Origin: Agarilytica sp045430305
GTDB lineage: Bacteria > Pseudomonadota > Gammaproteobacteria > Pseudomonadales > Cellvibrionaceae
Reading direction: 5' to 3'
Length of the DNA stretch: 64,000 nt
Assembly (NCBI GenBank): GCA_045430305.1
Contig: JAILXW010000002.1
Coordinates: forward strand, 248,001 to 312,000
A program made the translations under genes and the position numbers. Each line of letters opens with the position of its first letter. The stretch's first letter is position 1. Below are positions 19,901-27,037 of this stretch, piece by piece. The notes beneath the pieces were generated by a model, which saw nothing but the letters and a program-made list of their open reading frames with translations, searched no databases and was not told the DNA's origin.

Positions 19901-21618
19901 CCTTCACTGTCTTCGGTTTGAACATCGACGCTAATGTTGCCAGTAAGTGTTGCGGCAATCTCTACACTAAAGTTCGTGCCGCCGGTAATTGTTGTATTTG
20001 TCCAAGTTGATGTGCCACTTTCACGTATGCGAACAGCTGATACGGTGTCGGCATTTGCGTCAAATACTTCGCCTTCTAGTCGAAGACCATTTTGAATTGC
20101 AGTTGGTACAAGATTTTGAACTTCTGGCGCAAATTGTGTTTCTGCTGGTGTTGAAGTGCCGCAATTTCCTGGTGTGAAATAACCCGCAGGCGCTTCAGCG
20201 ACGGTTGTATTGGAAAAACTGTAACCGCTAATTTGTTCTTCTGAACCAACGGCGTAGTAGTTCGTTGTGAATAGAACTGTTTCTGTGTAAGCACGACCTT
20301 CGTTAACATGTGTACTATTCGTGGCGGTGTGCTCAATACAGCTAGGCGCGCTTGCTGCGAAGCCCGCGACTTCAGCAACACGAACACGTAATACGCGGGC
20401 GTTGTCGGTATCTTCTGGGTCGCCAAGCGGTAGGCTGTTGTAAGTGAGTTGTGAATTAGAGAAATATGGAATTCGTGAACAGCCACCACCTGGACAACTG
20501 TAACTCATTACTGTGCGCCAGTAGGGGTCGTCTGTATTGTTATACAAACCATAGCCAAAAGAATAGCTGCTTCCACCAGCGTTCGCGATATCATGCTGAG
20601 CACCAAAGTTATGGCCAAATTCATGAATAGGGGTGTAGCCAGACATACAGCTTCGCGAGTTGACACTGAATGTGCTCGCATAGCTTGTATCTAGATAAGC
20701 GATGCCACAATAGTTCGTTGCACCAGAAACAGCAGCAACCATGTCGGCGCCTAGGTCAGTACGAATTTGATGGATTTCATCCATATGACCGTCTGACGTG
20801 TTACGCAAATCTGAGAGCGTTTGGCTCATATCGCCGGAGTCTTCGACGTAGGTGGTGTTGTCGTGAATACCAACCACTCGCAATTGTGCTGGTACTTCAG
20901 AGTTAACTAGAACATCGTTACCGGTAGTCGTTGCCAATTCAATTAGCGCTGGAATGTCTGCACCGCTATCGCGTGCGAGTTGTGTCGTTACCCAAAGCAC
21001 GTCAATCGTATAAGGGTTTGCAACAGTGGCAACATTGGGGCCATCGCGACGTCCGCCAACGGATGGAGATGCGGCGACTTCGCCTTCACCGCCATCGGCA
21101 GCAGTCAATACTTCATCGTTGTCAAAAAATGAAGGATCTTCAGTCACAACAACTTGGCCGCCAGCACCGTCTGGGTAAATTTGAATCACGCTATCGGCGG
21201 TGTTGATTGTGCCGGTAATACCGTTTGCGGTTTCAATAAAATAAGCGCGGCCTTGAATGCCGGTGGAATAACCTGTCGGGTCTAAAAAAACAACATCACC
21301 AATCCAGTTGTCACCGCCTAGTGAGTTTTCTTTTATTTGTTCTTTTACTGCATAAAAATTTTCTAAGCCTGGCAGTTCAAGTTGAAAATCTGGTAAGGAA
21401 AACAATGCGTTTACATCGAGGTTGATTGCTGTAGCCGGCATGCCCATCATCGTTTGGATGCTAGGAGCGGCTATAGGTTGTGTTATTACAGCGGTGTTAA
21501 TTTGCTGCGCTTCAACACGAGCAAGAAAGTCTTCTAGTGGTGTTTGTGCGTGCGTAGTTGAAGACAGGCCGGCCGTGGTTAATGCGGCGGTGGCTAGCCA
21601 CTTATTTAAGAGTCTCAT
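16993..21618 (-). CDS. Secreted metzincin metalloprotease with Ig-like repeats (array gene 4)
   Basis: 1541 aa. Signal peptide 1-25 (TTHAQ/TPLEDF); the pro-region has no Cys. The peptidase carries HEFGHNFGAQHD (His332, His336, His342) and the VMSYSCPGGGC stretch with the Met-turn. Module 1 is of the TTNYYAVGS type and module 2 of the LGTCYGTLTTTWY type. There are seven Ig-like repeats, three DUF5011-like domains and a C-terminal YYTVVPAGQTATYLG module, as in gene 3. The start ATG 21618 is the first in frame; AGGAA lies about 12 bases upstream, which is long. The upstream region lacks the CRP-like promoter block of genes 3, 6, 7 and 8 in recognisable form, so this copy may be controlled differently. 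Confidence 0.92.
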   Translation of the reverse strand: MRLLNKWLATAALTTAGLSSTTHAQTPLEDFLARVEAQQINTAVITQPIAAPSIQTMMGMPATAINLDVNALFSLPDFQLELPGLENFYAVKEQIKENSLGGDNWIGDVVFLDPTGYSTGIQGRAYFIETANGITGTINTADSVIQIYPDGAGGQVVVTEDPSFFDNDEVLTAADGGEGEVAASPSVGGRRDGPNVATVANPYTIDVLWVTTQLARDSGADIPALIELATTTGNDVLVNSEVPAQLRVVGIHDNTTYVEDSGDMSQTLSDLRNTSDGHMDEIHQIRTDLGADMVAAVSGATNYCGIAYLDTSYASTFSVNSRSCMSGYTPIHEFGHNFGAQHDIANAGGSSYSFGYGLYNNTDDPYWRTVMSYSCPGGGCSRIPYFSNSQLTYNSLPLGDPEDTDNARVLRVRVAEVAGFAASAPSCIEHTATNSTHVNEGRAYTETVLFTTNYYAVGSEEQISGYSFSNTTVAEAPAGYFTPGNCGTSTPAETQFAPEVQNLVPTAIQNGLRLEGEVFDANADTVSAVRIRESGTSTWTNTTITGGTNFSVEIAATLTGNISVDVQTEDSEGNTFDFSTSFDINVGEAPIIELNGSSAMDDQVRINGATDDPDNAVNEIYYQIDGAGDPDLGTWTLATVDSTYWQVIVDNLSVGSHTIHLFGLDETAQRSNVISVQGDIFTPTAPDCVLAEVSPSQTRVAGEFEASGIMSDVNFSDITLEYRVNSGAWTQYSSFSNVQTRGQFFFQLPGSYTDGSTLTVEMRATDSSSLQSSCGSKTVSVNYPSQDLAPSCEIVDVDQFDGAIRFWMTVNDANGDMQQMFSKNSTMTEWVQTWPGPISTHLVPIPNFGSVTVNGRVLDATGLEGLCDATITVVDTQSTPYITYASGFYSGSENAVLVDVSARDFDGDIVSVETREVGTSTWVAGTAQEDDLFGQYWDVDLGSLSNGDYIYEARVTDAGGRTSEIVSFAFSVEVEVAPTLDTLAYTQQGRTLFINGTMSDANGNSNKVWYRVDDGDWVSFTEYDEYFNFNVYSLSDGPRTIEVYVADTFDNRSASQFINIDIDPGVAPTITNVSYVITNNQVVFTITASDVDREDQLTVTRKFDGGPTSSWSTGSNTWALTWDDVTVGSHTAEFYVRDEFQNYSATETVNFVIEDQTPCFEDTNTNHETAGRAYSVEVCSYELLGTCYGTLTTTWYAQGSDTDLGTNGSTVTSLVESSTGYYELGACNDTVAPIITLLGDNPMTVYQGQAYSEAGATATDNIDGTFNVSNITGTVDTSIVGTYTVDYNATDSSGNAAATVTRTVNVIADDVKPVITIVTGTSYSVNVNGSFTNPVPTATDNVDGDISANVAITGAVDTATVGTYYLYYNVSDAANNTADEVVVTVEVTEELDTTPPVITLTGASVINLTVGDSYSEPGYSATDNMDGDITTNVVVAGDVVDPNTVGTYVVTYNVTDAAGNAATQVTRTVNVDPVGGACFTDTIDNHVTAGRAEVQFGSNYYTVVPAGQTATYLGSTVLNGGDVISLEETAPGHWLKVTSCN

Positions 21619-21791
21619 ATTAGGTACGTATTCCTGATTAAATCATTCCAGTGAGGTTTAACCTCACACCCCCGAATACAAGCGATGCACGTACATCCAT
21701 ACGTACCTCATTTGAATTCATGTGGTTGCGTAAAAAATTTGGAAGCGCTACAACACAATTTAGTTAACATGTGTTTTATCTCGCTTGGCTT

Positions 21792-21814
21792 ACGCTTTTC
21801 ATCCAAATAAGCGT
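21792..21814 (-). promoter_or_regulatory. Leader inverted repeat of protease gene 4
   Basis: ACGCTT-N11-AAGCGT is followed by TTTATTG on the plus strand, 174 bp before the start codon. It matches the elements of genes 3 and 7 almost base for base. Confidence 0.5.
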
Positions 21815-22187
21815 TTTATTGTTGTGATGAATGTTTGGTCGGCAATTCTATGCAGGTGCACAAAAATTAAGCTAAAAATCGGTTTGATCGCTTTAAAACC
21901 TTTAGTTCTAAGGTTTCGCGTTATGTGCTGCATTATATTATAAAGAATGCTGTTCTGCACGCCATATCGCCGTAAAAACACACAAAAATGACGAGATTCT
22001 CATTTTTTTCGTGTGTTTTTTGGTCGAGTCAGGATAGGTTCGTTAAAACCTCATTAGGATTTGCTGCGAGCGCGCAGAGGCAGCTCTTTTTTCAACGAGG
22101 CGTTTAAGATTAATAAATAGTCGAATTACTGATTGTATCGAATTTTTATAGTTAACATGTTATTAATGGGTGGGTTGAGAGCTTGGC

Positions 22188-22212
22188 ATAAAAAAACCCG
22201 CTTGCGCGGGTT
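22188..22212 (-). terminator. Intrinsic terminator of protease gene 5
   Basis: The 7-bp stem AACCCGC/GCGGGTT (22195-22201, 22206-22212) has loop TTGC and a long A-run to its left, i.e. a U-tract on the minus-strand RNA. Confidence 0.87.
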
Positions 22213-22218
22213 GGAAAG

Positions 22219-22276
22219 ACCTGCATCGGGGGCAGGTAATACACACATGGAAGAAGTCGGGCGATGACTCGCCCGA
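22219..22276 (-). other. Stacked 3'-UTR hairpins of protease gene 5
   Basis: An 8-bp stem TCGGGCGA/TCGCCCGA (22257-22276, loop TGAC) and a 6-bp stem ACCTGC/GCAGGT (22219-22237) have the same order and spacing as behind gene 4. Confidence 0.65.
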
Positions 22277-22304
22277 GTGTGTGATGAGAATTTTAGGGTT
22301 GGAC

Positions 22305-25300
22305 TTAGTTACAAGACGTCACCATGTCCCAATGTCCGGGCGCGATTTCTTCCAGAGAAACCACTTTCTGAGCATCGAGAGCTGTGCCACCTAAGTAATC
22401 TGCCGTTTGGCCGGCAGGCACTACCGCGTAGTAGGAAACACCGTAAAGAATCTCTGCGCGGCCAGCGGCTACGTGGTTTTCGTTGGTGTCAGTGAAACAC
22501 TGCGCGATCGGTTGGTCGACAACTTCAAACGTTACCGTGACTTCTTCGGCTTCGTTGCCTGAAGAATCTGATACGTTGTAATGGAGGTAGTAAGTACCAA
22601 TTTGATTTGGGTTTACTACGCCCGTGATTTCTACTTGGTTTGAAATGTCGCCGTCTACGTTATCTGTTGCTTGTGCCGTTGGAGCGCTAACACTTGAACC
22701 CAATGCCACTTCGTAATTCAATCCGGTCGGAATTGTAATGATAGGAGGAACAGTATCCGCACAAGCGCTTGGACTAAGTTCGAAATAACCCGTGCTTGAT
22801 TCAATTAAAGAGGTTGTCGCAGTAGCGCTTGTACCCAAGTTTTCACCTGAGCCGATCGTAAAGTAGGTGTCGGTACCACCAAAGCAGTATGTACCGTAAC
22901 AGGTTTCACCTTCTTTAATAATTTCGGCACGGCCTAGACTTACGTGATTGGCATTCGTGTCGATAAAACAAGGCGCGCTGTCGTCGATGGTGAATTCAAT
23001 CGTGACCGTTTCACTTGGATTTAAAGCGGCGTCATAAACAGTAAATGTTGCTGTGTGATCACCTAGTGAAGGATCTGCCCAAAGAATCGACCAGCTGTTG
23101 CTGCCGTTGTTGATTTGCCCTTGGCCTTGACCATCGTATTCGCGCACCAGCGATACGCTATCTCCTTCAGGGTCGATAGCGGTGATGTTAAACACTACGC
23201 CGTCGTTAGTGATTTCGTAGGTTGCACTAGTGATGCGTGGTGGTAGATTTTCTTGAACAACCACGTTAATAAATTCACTTTCACTGCGAAGCTCCCATCT
23301 GTCTTCAACGTAAAGCTCAATTACGTGATTCCCAAGAGAAAGATCGCTAAAAGTGCGTGAGAAATTTGGGTCAGTTAAAAACTGAGATTCCCATTCCTGT
23401 TCATCAAGTTTGAACCATACATAACGAGCATCGTCATTAGGGTCGTCGGCGCGACCTGAAATCGTAATCCAATCATTTTCTGCTAAATAAGACAGCTGAC
23501 CGAATGTTGGAGGTAGCTCTTGCTCAACATTAAAGTCAAAGAATTCACGTAGACTTACGTAACCGTTTGAGTCGATAGCCAGCACCGAGTACGTATAATC
23601 ACCGTTGGCAAGTAGACCAAGATCGGCATTCCAGCGGAGTTGGAAAACATCTTCAGGATCGCGTGTTGCTTCAAACTCATTATTATTTTCATCTAAGAAA
23701 ATGACTCGGGTGACATCACCATCGTTGTCGATAGCATTTACTGTTGCAATAACGCTTTGCGCTGACACACGGTAACCCGCATATGTATTTTCGACGATAG
23801 GCGCTTGGTGAGCGTCTATAACCGTATAGATTGTTTCACAAAGCCCCTCGTTTTGCTGTGAGTCTACAACGCGACCTTGCAAGGTTACTTCACCGAACCC
23901 AGGAATAGGCAACGAGTGTAATGAAATCGAGCCTGGCCATGTTTGGAGCCAATCATCCATCTCTGGTGTTTTCGCAAACACCTGTTGTGCGTCGCCATTG
24001 GGGTCGAATGCTGTCATAGCAAAACGGATAAGCCCTTCCTCTTGATAAACGTTGGTAATTTCACAGCTAGGTGGTAACGCTTCGCCTGGGTCAGTAATTG
24101 TAATGGATTGCGATCCGCAGAGCGTTTGCAGGTTAGTCGAATCAGTCGCACGCATCTCAACGTTAACCGTGGAACCTTCTGGATAAATATCTGCAAGACG
24201 TACTTGGAACGGGCGGAAACCGCCGGCGCCTTCTGAGAATTCATCTGCTACTGTCCAGGCACCGCCATTCACGCGAGTTTCGATAGTTACCGCACTAAGG
24301 TTCGCATCTTCAAAACTTCCGACGACATCTAGTTCACCTAGCACGCGAGTGTTTGCAGGAGATACTTGGTAAAACTCACACGCCGGTGCTTCGAGTGGCA
24401 AAATCTGAGCGCCTGTACTTACTACCTCAGATTGATTGCCTTGTTCGTCTCTCGCGAAGATGTGTACCGAGATCCAACCGGAAGTCAGTTCTGTTGTATC
24501 AAACTGCCAGTATGGGCCGCCTTGATTTACAGCGCTCCAAAAACCTTCTGATGGATCCGGTGTGCCACCTAGCTTGTAGTGCAGTGAGTGGTTCTCACTA
24601 TCAGGGTCAGAAAGTTCTCCGCGGATTCGGATGAAATTATCGATACCGGTAGCTTCGCTTACAGTGATAACGGGAGCTTCTCCAGAACTGACATCTAATT
24701 CGAAAGTTGTTGAGAATTCGAAACTGTCGCCTTTGTTATCTTGCGTGCGGAATTCAACGCTGGTGCTCTCAGAAACATTTCCTTGGATGTCGACAGCGAA
24801 AGTGTCAGCGTCGACTACTCCAGATGTCCAAGTGGTCTGACCAGAAATTCGTGCTTCAACGGACGCGATAACATCAGCGTTCGCATCGAACACTTCACCT
24901 TCAATGCGAAGTCCGCCTTCTATAAGCGTAGGTACAAAGTTTTGTAACTCTGGTCCGAATTGCGCTTCCATAATTGTGGATGTGCCACACGAACCCACAG
25001 AAAAATATCCAGCAGGTTGTTCTGCAAGCGTTGTGCTAGTGAAACCGCTTGTTCCCATTGCGTCGCCAGAACCAATCGCTTCGTAATACGTTGTTCCGCC
25101 AAAACAAATAGTGCCAAAACAGGTTTCCCCTTCTACGCGAGTGGTTGCTCGGGCTTCGTTAACGTGTGAAGTATTGGAGGCGCTGTGTTCTGTGCATGAT
25201 TGCGCTGTCGCCGCATTAAAGCTAGCAACTTCTGCTATGCGTACACGCCACACTCGTGAGTTGTCTAGAGACTCTTCGTTGCCTAGAGCGTACCCGTTGT

Positions 25301-26483
25301 AAGTCAGTTGTGAGTGTGAAAAATATGGAACACGAGGGCAATTACTACCTGAGCAGTTGTAGCTCATAACTGTACGCCAGGTCGGATTAAGATCATCACG
25401 GTAAAAGCCGTATCCGAAGTCGTAGTTATTATTTATTGCGCCGGTCTCTACGTTATGATGGGCACCCAGGTTATGTCCGAACTCGTGAATGGGCGTGTAA
25501 GAGTTCATGCATCCAACACTTGTTACTGAGATAGCGGAAGCTGTTGTAGAATCTAAGAACCCTATGCCGCAGCCTCCGGCATTCGAGACTGTAGCGATCA
25601 GGTCGGCACCCACATTGTTTCTAATTGAAAAAACTTCGTCGAGTTCACCGTCGTTCGCATAGTAGAGGTTGTATAGGGTATCTCGCAGCGAATGTTCGCT
25701 TTCGTCAAAATTTTCTGCGTTGTGAATAGCCACTATATTTAATCGAGCAGGAATTTGAGAGTTTTCGAGCACGTCATTTCCTGTTGCTGTTGCGAGCTCG
25801 ATCAGCGCAAGCATGTCTTGCCCTGTTTCTCTTGCGGATGGTGTGGTTACCCATAAAACATCAAGGGTGTATGGGGTTTCTATAGTGGCAGCGTTTGGCC
25901 CATCCCGGCGACCGGCGATGAGTGGTGACGCGGCAACTTGCTCGTCGATTTCTGGTACAACAGCGTCATTATCTAGATCAAGATCAGAGGCGTCATTACT
26001 GATGACAAGCTGTCCACCGTTTCCATCAGGGTAAATCTGGAACACTTTACCTGCTGTATTAATAGTACCTGTGAGGCCATTTTCATTTTCTACAAAATAT
26101 GCGCGGCCTTGAATTTCGGTAAAGAATCCAGTCGGATCAAGAAATACAACATCACCGATCCAGTTTTCGCCGCCCAGAGAGTTTTCAAATACTTTATCTT
26201 TGATTGCAAAAATATTTTCTAGGCCTGGTAGTTCGATTTGAAAGTCAGGCGAACTAAATAGTGCATTGATATCAATGTTTAAAGTTGTTGCGGGAAGCCC
26301 CATAAACATTTGTACATCGTTTGCGGGAGATGCTTGGGCTGCTGTTATTACGGAAGTGTTGAACTCCATATTTAGAGAGCGATTAATAAAATCATCCATT
26401 GGCGTTTGGCCAATGGATGCTGTTGAAAATACTGTGCTACCCGCAAAGGTTGCTGCAGCGATAAATTTCGAAAAGGTGTTCAT
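22305..26483 (-). CDS. Secreted metzincin metalloprotease with Ig-like repeats (array gene 5)
   Basis: 1392 aa. Signal peptide 1-26 (TASIGQ); the peptidase motif is HEFGHNLGAHHN with zinc His333, His337 and His343. The usual Asp after the third His is Asn344 here, the only such change in the array; the catalytic Glu334 is kept. Modules 1 and 2 carry the GETCFGTICFGG and GETCYGTYCFGG loops, each adding a Cys pair. There are seven Ig-like repeats but only one DUF5011-like domain (ITIPTGLNYEV), which explains the shorter length. The C-terminal module is of the YYAVVPAGQTADYLG type. N-terminus and modules 1 and 2 are closest to gene 6, but the C-terminal module is the other type. The start is ATG 26483 with GAGGATTAGG upstream. 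Confidence 0.91.
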   Translation of the reverse strand: MNTFSKFIAAATFAGSTVFSTASIGQTPMDDFINRSLNMEFNTSVITAAQASPANDVQMFMGLPATTLNIDINALFSSPDFQIELPGLENIFAIKDKVFENSLGGENWIGDVVFLDPTGFFTEIQGRAYFVENENGLTGTINTAGKVFQIYPDGNGGQLVISNDASDLDLDNDAVVPEIDEQVAASPLIAGRRDGPNAATIETPYTLDVLWVTTPSARETGQDMLALIELATATGNDVLENSQIPARLNIVAIHNAENFDESEHSLRDTLYNLYYANDGELDEVFSIRNNVGADLIATVSNAGGCGIGFLDSTTASAISVTSVGCMNSYTPIHEFGHNLGAHHNVETGAINNNYDFGYGFYRDDLNPTWRTVMSYNCSGSNCPRVPYFSHSQLTYNGYALGNEESLDNSRVWRVRIAEVASFNAATAQSCTEHSASNTSHVNEARATTRVEGETCFGTICFGGTTYYEAIGSGDAMGTSGFTSTTLAEQPAGYFSVGSCGTSTIMEAQFGPELQNFVPTLIEGGLRIEGEVFDANADVIASVEARISGQTTWTSGVVDADTFAVDIQGNVSESTSVEFRTQDNKGDSFEFSTTFELDVSSGEAPVITVSEATGIDNFIRIRGELSDPDSENHSLHYKLGGTPDPSEGFWSAVNQGGPYWQFDTTELTSGWISVHIFARDEQGNQSEVVSTGAQILPLEAPACEFYQVSPANTRVLGELDVVGSFEDANLSAVTIETRVNGGAWTVADEFSEGAGGFRPFQVRLADIYPEGSTVNVEMRATDSTNLQTLCGSQSITITDPGEALPPSCEITNVYQEEGLIRFAMTAFDPNGDAQQVFAKTPEMDDWLQTWPGSISLHSLPIPGFGEVTLQGRVVDSQQNEGLCETIYTVIDAHQAPIVENTYAGYRVSAQSVIATVNAIDNDGDVTRVIFLDENNNEFEATRDPEDVFQLRWNADLGLLANGDYTYSVLAIDSNGYVSLREFFDFNVEQELPPTFGQLSYLAENDWITISGRADDPNDDARYVWFKLDEQEWESQFLTDPNFSRTFSDLSLGNHVIELYVEDRWELRSESEFINVVVQENLPPRITSATYEITNDGVVFNITAIDPEGDSVSLVREYDGQGQGQINNGSNSWSILWADPSLGDHTATFTVYDAALNPSETVTIEFTIDDSAPCFIDTNANHVSLGRAEIIKEGETCYGTYCFGGTDTYFTIGSGENLGTSATATTSLIESSTGYFELSPSACADTVPPIITIPTGLNYEVALGSSVSAPTAQATDNVDGDISNQVEITGVVNPNQIGTYYLHYNVSDSSGNEAEEVTVTFEVVDQPIAQCFTDTNENHVAAGRAEILYGVSYYAVVPAGQTADYLGGTALDAQKVVSLEEIAPGHWDMVTSCN

Positions 26484-26911
26484 TTGTTACCTAATCCTCT
26501 AAATGTTTAATTTATTTAAAAAGCGATACCTTTTTAGTATCACTTCCCCCTATAGAAAAACTTCACTCTGTGTTGCCAAGGCATGAGCGAGAATGTTTTT
26601 TCTAATGGTTAGATGTGTGGCTGCGGTTAAGAAAGCCACCTAGTAAACGCTCTTAGTTACCCCTAAGCGATTTATTGTTATGACGGGCACCTATGTTTTT
26701 GAACCGCGGGGTTCAATCCATTATTAAGATACGGACGAAAAACAAACATGACATGCGGTTCATTATATATGTGACGATGGGTTCATTTTTGTATCTGGGT
26801 CACATAATCGTTAAATATGTAGTTGTGGGTTTGTTTCGTTCAGTGGCTTAGAAGAGGAAATAAGTGCATTGGAATAGAGTGTGAGAATAAAAAGGCGTTT
26901 TATTTCGGCCA

Positions 26912-26935
26912 TAAAAAAACCCGCGTGCGCGGGTT
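26912..26935 (-). terminator. Intrinsic terminator of protease gene 6
   Basis: The 7-bp stem AACCCGC/GCGGGTT (26918-26924, 26929-26935) has loop GTGC and an A-run on the left, giving a U-tract on the minus strand. Confidence 0.87.
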
Positions 26936-26941
26936 AAAAAT

Positions 26942-26998
26942 GACCTACTCTGGGGGTAGGCCAATACACCAGGAAGAAGCCGGGCGAATGATCGCCCG
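26942..26998 (-). other. Stacked 3'-UTR hairpins of protease gene 6
   Basis: A 7-bp stem CGGGCGA/TCGCCCG (26981-26998, loop ATGA) is followed by ACCTAC/GTAGG (26943-26960), the same layout as behind genes 4 and 5. Confidence 0.6.
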
Positions 26999-27037
26999 CT
27001 AGGTGTTGATTACTCAGGTAATACCTGAGGCGTATGT

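Larger units (their letters stand above)
21619..22304. other. Intergenic region, upstream of protease 4 and downstream of protease 5
   Basis: It contains a near-loopless hairpin GTGAGGT/ACCTCAC (21651-21667) 33 bp before the start of gene 4, the ACGCTT/AAGCGT repeat, an AT-rich promoter area, TTGTATCGAATTT near 22134, and the terminator and hairpins of gene 5. No ORF is supported. Confidence 0.55.
26484..27037. other. Intergenic region, upstream of protease 5 and downstream of protease 6
   Basis: It holds the leader of gene 5, with a partial ACGCT/AAGCGA repeat at 26645-26670 and a hairpin AGTGATAC/GGTATCGCT near 26522-26545. TGTGACGATGGGTTCA, a poor CRP-like match, lies near 26771. The terminator and hairpins of gene 6 are at the right end. 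Confidence 0.5.
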
